Origin: Flavihumibacter solisilvae
GTDB lineage: Bacteria; Bacteroidota; Bacteroidia; Chitinophagales; Chitinophagaceae
Length of the DNA: 64,000 bases
Reading direction: 5' to 3'
Assembly (NCBI RefSeq): GCF_000814475.1
Contig: NZ_JSVC01000001.1
Location: 310,001-374,000 of the forward strand
Within the stretch, counting starts at the first letter, position 1. Each line of letters opens with the position of its first letter. Of the stretch, positions 8,749 through 16,929 are shown one piece after another. A program made the translations under genes and the position numbers. A model generated the notes under the pieces. That model was given only the letters and a program-made list of their open reading frames with translations, was not told the DNA's origin and searched no databases.

Positions 8749-9345
8749 TTATTCTGCTTCCGCAACAACTTCCTTCACTTCAGGAATCATTCTTTTCATC
8801 ATTCCCTCGATCCCTGCCTTAAGCGTGATCATGCTCGAAGGGCATCCGCTGCAGCTTCCCTGCAGCATCAGGTTCACCACACCTTCATTGTAGCTTTTGA
8901 ACTGGATTGCGCCGCCATCCATTTCTACTGCCGGCTTCACATAGTTCTCCAGTAATTCCTTGATGCGTTTTACCACGTCATCATCATCAGCGCTTACTTC
9001 GTTGCTACTTTGGGGTTTGAAGGACGCTACTTCCTCCTCGTTAACCACCGCTTTGCCCTCTTCCAGGTAATCTTTAAGGAATTGGCGGATGCTTGGGATC
9101 ACATCATTCCATTCCGTTTCACTTGTTTTAGTGAGGGTAACGAAATTGCTGGCAATGAATACACTTCTTATAAATGGAAAACCAAACAGCTCAATAGCGA
9201 GCGGTGAAGGCTTTGCGCTTTCGATATCTGGAAAATCGATGCTTTTGCCCGGGTACAACAACTTATTGGCCACGAACTTCATGGTCTCCGGGTTAGGCGT
9301 CATTTCTGTATAGATACTGATAACAGGGTTTCCGGTCTTTATCAT
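8749..9345 (-). CDS. NifU/Nfu-type Fe-S cluster scaffold protein
   Basis: Cytoplasmic iron-sulfur carrier (198 aa) with two domains: an N-terminal Nfu domain (TPNPETMKFV, residues 16-25) and a C-terminal NifU-like domain after an acidic linker (about 105-123). The cluster-binding cysteines are C165 and C168 in GSCSGCPSS, and the helix EMDGGAIQF precedes them. Such proteins transfer 4Fe-4S clusters to apo-enzymes. It is a single-gene transcript: a TATTTTTG -7 box (9365-9372, minus strand) lies 20 nt upstream of the start, and a strong terminator follows. Confidence 0.92.
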   Translation of the reverse strand: MIKTGNPVISIYTEMTPNPETMKFVANKLLYPGKSIDFPDIESAKPSPLAIELFGFPFIRSVFIASNFVTLTKTSETEWNDVIPSIRQFLKDYLEEGKAVVNEEEVASFKPQSSNEVSADDDDVVKRIKELLENYVKPAVEMDGGAIQFKSYNEGVVNLMLQGSCSGCPSSMITLKAGIEGMMKRMIPEVKEVVAEAE

Positions 9346-9364
9346 AATTCGACAGATTTACTCG

Positions 9365-9372
9365 CAAAAATA
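9365..9372 (-). promoter_or_regulatory. Putative -7 box of the nfu promoter
   Basis: The minus strand reads TATTTTTG, matching the Bacteroidota sigma-A -7 consensus TAnnTTTG, 20 nt before the nfu start codon. No clean TTG at the expected -33 spacing is visible. Confidence 0.5.
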
Positions 9373-9410
9373 ACAATAAGCAGGCAGCAATGTTTGTAAA
9401 ATCCGGAAAC

Positions 9411-9803
9411 TTAGTGGTTGCAGTCTGTAGCATGACAATGGTTTGCCCTGCGGCAAAGCTGGAAATTGCGAAAATGCGCCGTTACTATGCTGATCACGGC
9501 CGGAACGAGGAACCATACCTGCAAGTGGTGCCAGGTCTGCTTAGCCAGCAAAAGAGCTATTCCCAGCCCGAACATCAGGAAAGGTCCGGAGCGGTGATGG
9601 TGCTTTTTGTAGCCATGATACAGGGAAATAGCCCCGATCAGGAAAGCCAGGAAGATCATCAAATACTCAAACGGCAAATTTTCAATGATATTGATGCCGA
9701 AAATGGGCAGGCTCGTCAGCAATAGCGGAAGTACTGCGCAATGTATGGCGCAGGCGAGCGAAGTTGCAATTCCAAGGGCATCCCAGTTGATCTTAAATCC
9801 CAT
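9411..9803 (-). CDS. MerC domain-containing membrane protein
   Basis: Small inner-membrane protein (130 aa, four hydrophobic segments) of the MerC family. The first helix contains the paired cysteines of SLACAIHCAVLP, which bind thiolate-preferring metals in MerC mercury transporters. A cytoplasmic HGYKKHHHRSG loop and a C-terminal tail CRRANHCHATDCNH, both rich in His/Cys, add possible metal ligands. There is no merA, merT or merP nearby, so mercury resistance is not indicated. It is divergent from the SCO-fur pair and has its own promoter with a palindrome inside the spacer. A role in transition-metal (possibly zinc or copper) handling is inferred. The ATG at 9803 is preferred over one 13 codons upstream, which would lie in the promoter. 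Confidence 0.8.
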   Translation of the reverse strand: MGFKINWDALGIATSLACAIHCAVLPLLLTSLPIFGINIIENLPFEYLMIFLAFLIGAISLYHGYKKHHHRSGPFLMFGLGIALLLAKQTWHHLQVWFLVPAVISIVTAHFRNFQLCRRANHCHATDCNH

Positions 9804-9812
9804 AAAGGATGG

Positions 9813-9844
9813 CAAAAATAAGAAGATGCAACTTTGTTGCAAAA
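9813..9844 (-). promoter_or_regulatory. merC promoter (-33/-7 elements)
   Basis: Minus strand: TTTTG at 9844-9840, exactly 19 nt spacer, then TATTTTTG at 9820-9813. This matches the Bacteroidota consensus TTTG-N19-TAnnTTTG. The predicted transcription start is a few bases before the merC ATG at 9803, giving a very short leader. Confidence 0.7.
9827..9841. promoter_or_regulatory. Palindromic operator candidate (Fur-family box)
   Basis: TGCAACTTTGTTGCA is a perfect 6-bp inverted repeat around a 3-nt centre. It sits between the -33 and -7 elements of the merC promoter, where a bound repressor would block RNA polymerase. A Fur-family regulator is encoded in the divergent sco-fur pair, so autoregulation and co-regulation of merC are plausible. 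That this regulator binds here is inference. Confidence 0.6.
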
Positions 9845-9888
9845 TCTTTCTTCTTTGAAAGGAAGCGAACAGAATTGGCCCTTAGCTG

Positions 9889-9896
9889 TAACTTTG
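9889..9896 (+). promoter_or_regulatory. Putative -7 box of the sco-fur promoter
   Basis: TAACTTTG matches TAnnTTTG and lies 6 nt before the SCO start codon at 9903, implying a leaderless or nearly leaderless mRNA. No good -33 element is seen at 19 nt, so this is tentative. Confidence 0.4.
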
Positions 9897-9902
9897 TATG
9901 CC

Positions 9903-10562
9903 ATGAAAAAAAGTACCTGGTTTTATCTGCTGTTTTTTGCCGTATTATTTGTAGGATTCCTGTTCGCCATGACGAAGGTTTTGCCTGGCTTTGGCGAAGT
10001 TAAAATGCCTGTTTTAAGCTATGTTAAACCTTTTCACTTCCTTGACCAGGATGGGCGGCCAATTTCTGAAAGGGACGTACAAGGCAAGGTTTATGTAGCC
10101 GAATACTTCTTTACAACCTGCCCGGGCATCTGTCCGAAAATGAACCGGAATATGAAGCTTGTGTTCGATCAGTACAAGACTGAGCCAGGGTTCATGATCC
10201 TGTCGCATTCTGTCGATCCCGGAACAGACTCAGTGGCACGGATGAAGTCGTATGCAGATTCACTTGGTGTCAATGGTGGAAACTGGCGGTTCCTGACAGG
10301 TAGTAAGGACAGCCTGTATGAAGCGGCCAGGGTGAGTTACCTACTCGATGATCCCCGGAACAACAACGGTAGTATTGAAGACCAGTTTATACATACCCAG
10401 TTTTTTGCCCTTGTTGATAAGTCTGGCCGCGTACGCCGGATCTATGACGGGCTGAAGAAAGATGAAGTGGAGAGCCTGATAAAAGACATTCCCGAATTGC
10501 TTAAGGAGAAAGAGTCCGGCGGTCCCAGGTTTTCAAACGGACTCTTCAATAATAATCCATAG
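9903..10562 (+). CDS. SCO1/SenC-family protein
   Basis: Membrane-anchored thioredoxin-fold protein (219 aa) of the SCO family, which delivers copper to the CuA site of cytochrome oxidase or acts as a periplasmic thiol reductase. An N-terminal hydrophobic helix (about residues 4-23) serves as anchor or signal. The copper-binding set is complete: CxxxC in TTCPGICPKMN and a distal His in FIHTQFFALVDKSG. I chose the ATG at 9903; the open frame extends upstream but lacks any domain there. It is 5 bp ahead of the Fur-family gene, so the two form an operon opposite merC. No cytochrome oxidase genes are close. Confidence 0.88.
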   Translation: MKKSTWFYLLFFAVLFVGFLFAMTKVLPGFGEVKMPVLSYVKPFHFLDQDGRPISERDVQGKVYVAEYFFTTCPGICPKMNRNMKLVFDQYKTEPGFMILSHSVDPGTDSVARMKSYADSLGVNGGNWRFLTGSKDSLYEAARVSYLLDDPRNNNGSIEDQFIHTQFFALVDKSGRVRRIYDGLKKDEVESLIKDIPELLKEKESGGPRFSNGLFNNNP

Positions 10563-10567
10563 TAGCC

Positions 10568-10990
10568 ATGCACGAGGTCATTGAGAATATATTGAAGCGG
10601 AACCAGCTAAGTGTTACCGGAAGCCGGGTAAGGATCCTCGAGTTGTTCCTTGGCCAACAGGGTGCACTTGCCCACGGCGATATTGAAAAGCGTACAGGGG
10701 AAAAATTCGACAGGGTTACTGTTTACAGGACTCTGCAGGTTTTTCTCAACAAGGGCATTATCCATACCATTCCAACCGCAGACAACAGCATTCGCTATGC
10801 CCTCTGTAAAGATGACTGCGCCGGTGGTCACCACCACGATAACCACGTACATTTTGTGTGCAATGAATGTGGCAGTACGATCTGCCTTGATGAAGTAACG
10901 ATTCCCGGCGTTAAACTGCCCATCGGATTTGAGCCGACCCAGGTTGAAATGGTCATCAGCGGGGTGTGTAAGGACTGCCGCGAAAAATAA
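10568..10990 (+). CDS. Fur-family metal-responsive transcriptional regulator
   Basis: DNA-binding regulator (140 aa) of the Fur/Zur/PerR family. The N-terminal winged helix contains VTGSRVRILELFL and RVTVYRTLQVFLNKG (recognition helix). The C-terminal dimerisation domain has the metal ligands HHHDNHVHFVCNECG and a second CKDC pair at the C-terminus, the structural zinc site. The sequence does not decide between Fur, Zur and other specificities. Being translated right after a SCO protein and facing a MerC protein points to zinc or copper rather than general iron control, as an inference. The palindrome at 9827-9841 is its best operator candidate. Confidence 0.87.
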   Translation: MHEVIENILKRNQLSVTGSRVRILELFLGQQGALAHGDIEKRTGEKFDRVTVYRTLQVFLNKGIIHTIPTADNSIRYALCKDDCAGGHHHDNHVHFVCNECGSTICLDEVTIPGVKLPIGFEPTQVEMVISGVCKDCREK

Positions 10991-11094
10991 ACTCCTGGAG
11001 AGCTCCCGCTTAACGGTAAAATAACACGGAAAAAGAGTGGCTGAACCTCCTGTTTGACCTTAAAATACCCGTTTTAGAACCTCCTGAAAAAATA

Positions 11095-11124
11095 AAGCCC
11101 CGATGTAGACACACCGGGACTTTT
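11095..11124. terminator. Bidirectional terminator between fur and the M3 peptidase gene
   Basis: Arms AAAGCCCCGATGT and ACACCGGGACTTT pair around a 4-nt AGAC loop with two imperfect positions. The plus strand ends in CTTTT and the minus strand continues CTTTATTTTTT. It lies between two convergent genes, 105 nt past fur and 130 nt past the peptidase stop. Nothing else is recognised in 10991-11253. Confidence 0.65.
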
Positions 11125-11253
11125 GGTTAAGGCTCTGATTAGTAGCTATTTCTGAAGAGGTTTTATCCTCTAAGTGTTTTCCTGTACAAATATATTGTTA
11201 TAAATCATCTAATGCAAGTTTTTCCTATACCCTAATCCGGGTATTTTTCCACT

Positions 11254-12969
11254 TTATTGAAGTTTACTCAATTCAGTGCGGACGAACTCCATCAATGTTT
11301 TAACACGGTTCGGACCCAGGTCAAAACTGATACCGGCCTCGGCATACAGTTCAGGCAATGTCCTGGTTCCACCTAACGAAAGAGCTTTCATATAATTGTC
11401 AAGTGCCAGCTCCTTATTTTCTTTGTATTGCATCCACATTCCGATTGCTCCGAGCTGTGCGATGCCATATTCGATATAGTAAAACGGCACTTCGAAAAGG
11501 TGTAATTGTCTTTGCCAGCCAAACTTTCTGAATTCTTCCAATCCACTCAGGTCAAGAACACCTGTCGAAAATTCATCATTGATCTCTAACCATTTTTCTG
11601 CACGCTCTTCGGGAGTGTGATTCGGATGTTCGTAGACCCAATGCTGAAACTTGTCAATGATCGCGATCCAGGGAAATATGGTTATCACTCTTTCCAGTTG
11701 GTGTAACCGTGCTCTCACCAGTTCTTCTTCGCTATTAAAAAAAGTGTGCCAATAATCCATGCTGAAGAGCTCCATACTCATGCTTGCCACTTCAGCAATT
11801 TCCATCGGGTACTCTTTGAAAGCACTCAGCTCAAGCGGGTGCGCAAGGAATGAGTGTACAGCGTGTCCGCCTTCATGCACCATCGTTGTAACGTCGTGCA
11901 TTTGTCCCGCAGCATTCATGAAAATAAATGGTGCGCCTGTTTCAGCAAGTGGACAATTGTACCCACCAGGTGCTTTGCCTTTTCTGCTTTCGAGGTCTAA
12001 TCGCCCCATGTCTTTCATCGTAGCAAGACAATCGGCGAAGTATGGACGAAGTTGACGAAAGCACTCGATCGTTTTTTCAAGAAGCTCGTCACCTGTATTA
12101 AATGGATGAAGAGGCTTTACACCTTCGGGCTCTGCCTCTGTATCCCATGGTCTCAGTGTGTCAAGACCGAGATCAGATTTTTTCTTTTTATATATTTCAG
12201 CAACGAGCGGCACTACGTGAAGTTTAACCGCTTCGTGAAATGCGAACGCATCCTCTTTGGTATAATCGAACCGACCCATCTCCACGAACTTATAATCGCG
12301 GTAATTTTCAAAGCCTGCATTCAATGCTACTTCGTGGCGCTTCTTAATAAGTGTCGTGTACAGTTCGTTCAGTTGTTCGCGGTCTTCATACCTTCTTCCC
12401 TGGATCTTCATATACACTTCCTCGCGGAGGGAGCGATCGTGATGTTCCAGGAATTTACTCGCCTGCTGCAGCGTATATTCCTTACCGTTAACTGTAACCG
12501 ACATTTTCCCCGAAATCACTCCATACTGTTGTGCAAGTACACTGAGCTCAGCCTGGATGGGAATATTTTCAAGACGGAAAAGGTCAATGGATTTTTTGAC
12601 ACCCCGCAGGTAAGTAAAGTATTGTTTCTGGTCGAGTTCCTTTGTCAGCGGGTTATCGATCAGTTTCCGGTTGAGCTGGTCGGCATATGGCTGGATCTTC
12701 GGCTGGATCTCCATCACAAAAAACGTAAAGGCTTCTTCGAGCGATTTGTTTTCCGTGTCGCAGGTCATCCTGATCTGTCTCCAACATGCGTCTTCACTGA
12801 TCACGGCTTCCAGTTCACTGCTGTCTTTCATCCACTTTTCCAGTTCTACACCGGAAACGACAGGTCTTTCAACCAGGTCAATAAAATAAGGCTCAAGGGC
12901 TTCCCAGGTGGTAATAGTAAAATCCTCCGGAAGGAATTGCCGCGGAGCTGCTTTGATTTCAGCAACCAT
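11254..12969 (-). CDS. M3-family oligoendopeptidase
   Basis: Cytoplasmic zinc metallopeptidase (571 aa) of the M3B oligoendopeptidase F group, cleaving short peptides. The zinc motif HExxH appears as HEGGH near residue 364, followed by the second-ligand region EIAEVASMSMELFS. The length matches the family. Upstream residues form the helical lid typical of PepF/thimet proteases. The gene is monocistronic or follows the DUF5606 gene after 42 bp. A bidirectional terminator candidate follows at 11095-11124. Physiological substrates are unknown. Confidence 0.92.
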   Translation of the reverse strand: MVAEIKAAPRQFLPEDFTITTWEALEPYFIDLVERPVVSGVELEKWMKDSSELEAVISEDACWRQIRMTCDTENKSLEEAFTFFVMEIQPKIQPYADQLNRKLIDNPLTKELDQKQYFTYLRGVKKSIDLFRLENIPIQAELSVLAQQYGVISGKMSVTVNGKEYTLQQASKFLEHHDRSLREEVYMKIQGRRYEDREQLNELYTTLIKKRHEVALNAGFENYRDYKFVEMGRFDYTKEDAFAFHEAVKLHVVPLVAEIYKKKKSDLGLDTLRPWDTEAEPEGVKPLHPFNTGDELLEKTIECFRQLRPYFADCLATMKDMGRLDLESRKGKAPGGYNCPLAETGAPFIFMNAAGQMHDVTTMVHEGGHAVHSFLAHPLELSAFKEYPMEIAEVASMSMELFSMDYWHTFFNSEEELVRARLHQLERVITIFPWIAIIDKFQHWVYEHPNHTPEERAEKWLEINDEFSTGVLDLSGLEEFRKFGWQRQLHLFEVPFYYIEYGIAQLGAIGMWMQYKENKELALDNYMKALSLGGTRTLPELYAEAGISFDLGPNRVKTLMEFVRTELSKLQ

Positions 12970-13011
12970 ACAATCTGATATTTGAGGTTTGACAAATGAG
13001 GAACCTGGTGG

Positions 13012-13638
13012 TTATTCCTCTTTCTTCTTACGGGCCGTCTTTTTCGGCTTTTCCTCAGTGGCTTCCTCCGTAGCTGCTTCTTTTTTAGGCGCAGCCTTTT
13101 TCTTGGCAGCCTTAACCGGTTTTGCTTCTTCTGTCTCGGCAGGTGCAGCTTCAGCTTTTGCAGCTGATGCCTTGGCCGACTTCGTTTTTGCCGGCGCAGC
13201 AGCTTCTTCTACCGGTTCTGCAACTTCAGCAGGTTCTTCCACTTCCTCAGCTGGTTCGGTCAGTTTGATTTCGATTTCATTCTTCTTAAGAACCTCGAAC
13301 CACTTGATCATTTTCTTCATGTCGCTTGCATAAACGCGTTCGAAGTCCATGTCAGGGTAAATCTTCTTGAAGAAAGCCTTTAAAGCAGCGGCATCCTTCC
13401 CGTCGGGAAGCTTGTCTGCGCTTTTTTCCATGGCATTGAAGACCTCAACCAGGTTTACGTTGTCACGTACTGTATATATTTCTATGCTCTCGAGATGAGA
13501 AAAGTTGTGTATGCGGGAAGACACGAATTTGGTAGACCTGTCGTCTAGCGAACGTACGATGGCCCCGTCGTTTTTACTGCTGACCAGTTCAAATAATCCC
13601 GGCAATCCGGTAACGGCTATGATTCTATTATATTCCAT
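13012..13638 (-). CDS. DUF5606 domain protein with histone-like Lys/Ala/Glu tail
   Basis: The first ~110 residues (MEYNRIIAVTGLPGLFELVS onward) form the DUF5606 domain known almost only from Bacteroidota; function unknown. From about residue 118 to the end (208 aa) the protein is low complexity: a Glu/Pro/Val part, then alternating Lys, Ala, Pro and Glu, ending in KKTARKKKEE. Such tails resemble those of histone H1-like or AlgP-type bacterial proteins, so nucleic-acid contact is possible, but that is inference. The ATG at 13638 fits the domain start; a longer version would overlap the upstream LytTR gene. It is 40 bp from the regulator gene on the same strand. Confidence 0.8.
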   Translation of the reverse strand: MEYNRIIAVTGLPGLFELVSSKNDGAIVRSLDDRSTKFVSSRIHNFSHLESIEIYTVRDNVNLVEVFNAMEKSADKLPDGKDAAALKAFFKKIYPDMDFERVYASDMKKMIKWFEVLKKNEIEIKLTEPAEEVEEPAEVAEPVEEAAAPAKTKSAKASAAKAEAAPAETEEAKPVKAAKKKAAPKKEAATEEATEEKPKKTARKKKEE

Positions 13639-13678
13639 AACTGATAGTTGTAAAGGACGTGCAAGATAATGTAAAATT

Positions 13679-14428
13679 TCAGGCATCCATCCAATCCTTA
13701 AAACTGGCGGTCTGTTCGCTGCTTACGATTACTTCCTCCGGGGCGGCCGGATGCAGTTCCACAAGGAGTTTGCCTTTACCGAATCCCTTAAGTTTCCGGA
13801 TGGCATTGATATTTGCCAGGTATTTCCGGTTCAGCCGGAAGAAATGGGCGGGGTCCAGTTCACGTTCCAGATCAGAGAGGGACTTGTCGAGCAGGTAGCG
13901 CTGACCCTGTCCATCGATGAGGCAGACCAGTTTATGGGCCGCATAACAATAGGCGATATCGTCGGTCTTAAGGGTTACATAATCGGGGCCTCTCTTTATC
14001 AGGAACCTTTTTTTATAGCTCGGCGGGTGCTGCTGCCAGTTACGCAGCTGTTCCAGTGCTCCAGCGAAGTGCTGTTTCAGGGATTCATATTTTTTTAACG
14101 CCGCTTCGAGCTTTTCCTGGCGGATGGGTTTCAGCAGGTAATCTATACTGTTACATTCAAACGCCTCCTGCCAGTATTCGTCATAAGCTGTCGCAAAAAT
14201 CACTGGACAATCTATACTGACCTGCTCGAAGATGCGGAAAGACTGGCCGTCGCTTAGTTCAATGTCCATAAAGATCAGGTCCGGGCGCTGATTTTGCTGC
14301 AACCACTGCACGCTGTCACGAACGCTGCCGGTAATGCCAAGCAGTTCAATTTCAACAGGTGCCTGTTCAAGTGCCGTGGTAAGTTTGGCTGCTGCCGGGG
14401 CTTCATCTTCTATGATGAGTATTTTCAT
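13679..14428 (-). CDS. LytTR-family response regulator
   Basis: Two-domain response regulator (249 aa). The receiver domain has the acidic pair ED near residue 7, phospho-acceptor D55 in LIFMDIELSDGQ, a conserved Thr in FATAYDEY and the Lys of LLKPI. The C-terminal LytTR DNA-binding domain (about 140-245) shows FLIKRGPDYVTLKTDDIAY and FFRLNRKYLANINAI. It is translated 9 bp after the LytS-like kinase gene and is surely its partner. Targets of LytTR regulators are often next to their genes; the divergent DUF1761/VOC group is a candidate but no direct-repeat site was identified. Confidence 0.92.
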   Translation of the reverse strand: MKILIIEDEAPAAAKLTTALEQAPVEIELLGITGSVRDSVQWLQQNQRPDLIFMDIELSDGQSFRIFEQVSIDCPVIFATAYDEYWQEAFECNSIDYLLKPIRQEKLEAALKKYESLKQHFAGALEQLRNWQQHPPSYKKRFLIKRGPDYVTLKTDDIAYCYAAHKLVCLIDGQGQRYLLDKSLSDLERELDPAHFFRLNRKYLANINAIRKLKGFGKGKLLVELHPAAPEEVIVSSEQTASFKDWMDA

Positions 14429-14437
14429 AGCTGGAGC

Positions 14438-15508
14438 TTAGTCAAGGTTCAATAATGGCATCCGGATGCAGAACTCATTGTCTGTAACGGAAATAGTGAT
14501 GTCACGTGAAGTAACCATTTTATAGCGTTCACGGAGGTTTGCCAGGCCAATACCGTTAGAATTACGGTCGGTGATCTTTTCCCTGGTCCGGTTGGAAAAG
14601 ACAAGTGTTCCGTGATCCAGTTGCAGGCTGATCCGAAGCGGGTGTTGCGGACCGAAGTCGTTGTGTTTGATGGCATTTTCCATAAGGAGTTGTAACGAGA
14701 TCGGGGGCACCAGGAACCGTTCCTCTTCTTCCAGGCTTACCCTATTGTCAAGTTGCAGGCCTTCTTCAAACCTGATTTTCAAAAGATCAAAATAGTTCCG
14801 CAGGAAGCTCATTTCCTCTGAAAGCATCACGAGGTCGCGCCCTTTATTATGAAGGATATAACGGTATACTTCGGCCATATTATCGTTGAACTTGCGGGCT
14901 TTCTGCGGCGACGCTTCAATAAGGTGGCTCAGCGTATTCAGTGAATTGAAAATGAAATGCGGGTCTATCTGGTTTTTAAGCGCCTGCAGTGCAGCTTCGG
15001 TCCTTGCCCTTTCGAGCTGTGTGTTCAGCAGCATCTCCTTCTCGGATTCTTTCACCAGGAACACGGTTTCATACACATGCACAATAAAAACCACGGCGAT
15101 CAGGATAATGAGTGTGCTCTGCATCACCACATTCCAGTTTACCTCGCCATGAAGGAAAAGATGATACCATCCCGTCAGCATCAGGACACTAATGGGGATC
15201 GTGTAAAACGGGATCACAAGCAGCAGTGCCCCGATCTTGCGGAGGGGATGGTTGAACCAGTTGAAATAAGTCCGGAGGGTGAACAGGAGGTACCGGTTTC
15301 CCTGCCAGACAATAAATGCGATTCCGATGGTGTACAGGTAACTCAGCTTAACCTGCCAAAGGGTGAGCAGGGAATGGGGGATCATCCTCGTCGCCAGGGG
15401 AATGGCAATTCCGAGGAATGGGATGAGGATCACACGAAAGCCGACATCGTTCATGTGCTGAACGCCTGAAACGGGGTTTGTCGGTGATATTTCCGGGTTC
15501 ATTCCCAT
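14438..15508 (-). CDS. LytS/YehU-type sensor histidine kinase
   Basis: Inner-membrane histidine kinase (356 aa from the chosen ATG). Four hydrophobic segments in the first ~160 residues are followed by a short coiled linker, the His_kinase domain with the phospho-acceptor in NQIDPHFIFNSLNTL, then an ATPase domain with N-box LLMENAIKHND and G-box GIGLANLRERY. It lacks an extracellular sensor domain of note. The start is uncertain: in-frame ATGs exist at 15541 and 15571, but those approach or cross the divergent gene's start. It pairs with the LytTR regulator directly downstream. Confidence 0.88.
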   Translation of the reverse strand: MGMNPEISPTNPVSGVQHMNDVGFRVILIPFLGIAIPLATRMIPHSLLTLWQVKLSYLYTIGIAFIVWQGNRYLLFTLRTYFNWFNHPLRKIGALLLVIPFYTIPISVLMLTGWYHLFLHGEVNWNVVMQSTLIILIAVVFIVHVYETVFLVKESEKEMLLNTQLERARTEAALQALKNQIDPHFIFNSLNTLSHLIEASPQKARKFNDNMAEVYRYILHNKGRDLVMLSEEMSFLRNYFDLLKIRFEEGLQLDNRVSLEEEERFLVPPISLQLLMENAIKHNDFGPQHPLRISLQLDHGTLVFSNRTREKITDRNSNGIGLANLRERYKMVTSRDITISVTDNEFCIRMPLLNLD

Positions 15509-15565
15509 TATGGCAGGTTTGGGTCGGCCCTGTTTGGACACCATGAAATTAGACAATAGTTTAGG

Positions 15566-15994
15566 ATGCAAAACACGCTTATGGACATGTCAACAATTAA
15601 CTGGCTGGCTGTACTGGTAGCCGGGCTATCCAGTTTCGTAATCGGTGGAATCTGGTATTCACCGGGCTTATTCGGGAATCCATGGATGAAAGACAGCAAT
15701 CTTTCTGAAGACGAGATCCGGAAAAGCAATAAAGGAAAGATCTTTGGGTTCACAGCGATCTTTTCGCTCGTTATGGCCGCGAACCTGGCCATGTTCCTCG
15801 TCGATTCTCCTACCATGAAAACTGACCTTGCCTGGGGTACGACCGCAGGTTTCCTGGCAGGTATCTGGACTTTTTGTGCGGTAGCGATCCATAGCCTGTT
15901 CGAGCTGAAAAGCTGGAGGCATATCCTCATCAACGGCGGATACAGTGTAGTGTCACTGACCCTGATGGGAGCAATTATCGGGTTGTGGAGATAG
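15566..15994 (+). CDS. DUF1761 family membrane protein
   Basis: Small integral membrane protein (142 aa, four helices) of the DUF1761 family. The characteristic N-terminal segment VAGLSSFVIGGIWYSPGLFG and the later LAGIWTFCAVAIH stretch are clear. Function is unknown. Three in-frame ATGs (15566, 15581, 15587) are possible; the later two leave a more normal intergenic distance to the divergent kinase. It leads a four-gene plus-strand group (VOC, SRPBCC, DUF6265) with gaps of 32, 7 and 2 bp. Confidence 0.8.
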   Translation: MQNTLMDMSTINWLAVLVAGLSSFVIGGIWYSPGLFGNPWMKDSNLSEDEIRKSNKGKIFGFTAIFSLVMAANLAMFLVDSPTMKTDLAWGTTAGFLAGIWTFCAVAIHSLFELKSWRHILINGGYSVVSLTLMGAIIGLWR

Positions 15995-16026
15995 ATTGAA
16001 TTTTTTCATCCTAATAACCAATTATT

Positions 16027-16416
16027 ATGGCACAACAACACGCTGTCAGCTGGTTTGAGATCCCTACGTCGGACATCGACAGGGCGCAAAAGTTTTATGA
16101 ATCAATATTTGGAATCGAAATGGTTCCCATGAATTTTCCCAATCTCCAGATGCGGATGTTCCCGGTGCAGGATCCCATGAGCGGCGTCAGCGGGGCATTA
16201 AGCTATGCCCCTGATTTCTATGAACCGGCTTCAAACGGGACGATGGTCTACCTGAATGCCAATCCCGACGTACAGGTCGTGCTGGATAAAGTGGAAGGCG
16301 CCGGTGGAAGGGTACTGGTACCCAAGACAGAAGTCAGTCCTGAGATCGGTTTCATGGGAGTGTTCATAGACACCGAGGGAAACAGGGTGGCATTGCATTC
16401 TATTCCACAAAAATGA
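16027..16416 (+). CDS. VOC-family (glyoxalase/bleomycin resistance fold) protein
   Basis: Single vicinal-oxygen-chelate domain protein (129 aa). It starts with the typical VSWFEIPTSDIDRAQKFYESI (residues 6-26, given here in part) and ends with GFMGVFIDTEGNRVALHS, where the Glu/His positions may bind a metal. Members include glyoxalases, dioxygenases and antibiotic-binding proteins; the reaction cannot be told from sequence. It lies in an apparent operon between DUF1761 and an SRPBCC protein. Confidence 0.85.
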   Translation: MAQQHAVSWFEIPTSDIDRAQKFYESIFGIEMVPMNFPNLQMRMFPVQDPMSGVSGALSYAPDFYEPASNGTMVYLNANPDVQVVLDKVEGAGGRVLVPKTEVSPEIGFMGVFIDTEGNRVALHSIPQK

Positions 16417-16423
16417 GGGCATT

Positions 16424-16927
16424 ATGAACAATCATTTTGACTGGAGCCGGTTTGTGGTGCGGATCAATATTGATGCACCGGCTCAAAAGCTGTATTCCTC
16501 CTGGGCAACGAGTGAGGGAATGGAGACATGGTTTCTGCGATTGTGCGAATACACTACGAAAGGTGGTAAATTGCTGGCACATCCCGACTCTGCTTCAAAG
16601 GGCGATCGGTATAAATTTCTTTGGCATGGCTGGCCGGATGAAACTGTTGAATTTGGAGAGATCATGGAGGCCAACGGTACCGATATGTTCAAGTTCAGTT
16701 TCGGCAAGGCAGGCCACTGTACCGTGCGAATCCTGCCTTCAGGTAAAGAACAGATCGTAGAGCTCGAGCAGGATTCCATTCCGACGGACGAAGAAGGCAA
16801 GGCCTTATTCCATATCGGATGTAAAACGGGGTGGACTTTTTACCTTGCAAACCTGAAGAGCATGATGGAAGGGGAAATAGACCTGAGAAACAGGGATGTG
16901 AGCCTTCAGAACATGTTGAATTCCTGA
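16424..16927 (+). CDS. SRPBCC (AHSA1/START-like) domain protein
   Basis: Cytoplasmic lipid-cavity fold protein (167 aa) of the Aha1/START-like group. Family features are INIDAPAQKLYSSWATSEGMETW near the N-terminus and the C-terminal helix GWTFYLANLKSMMEGEIDL (each quoted in part). Such proteins bind hydrophobic ligands or act as small catalysts; no ligand can be assigned. It follows the VOC gene by 7 bp and precedes the DUF6265 gene by 2 bp, so co-transcription is likely. Confidence 0.82.
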   Translation: MNNHFDWSRFVVRINIDAPAQKLYSSWATSEGMETWFLRLCEYTTKGGKLLAHPDSASKGDRYKFLWHGWPDETVEFGEIMEANGTDMFKFSFGKAGHCTVRILPSGKEQIVELEQDSIPTDEEGKALFHIGCKTGWTFYLANLKSMMEGEIDLRNRDVSLQNMLNS

Positions 16928-16929
16928 AC

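Noticed and set aside
9411-9803. Mercury resistance operon
   Set aside because: Only the MerC fold is present; merA, merT, merP and merR are missing.
12052-12978. 308-aa open frame on the plus strand
   Set aside because: It is antisense to the M3 peptidase gene, which has complete motifs; the antisense product has no domain and skewed composition.
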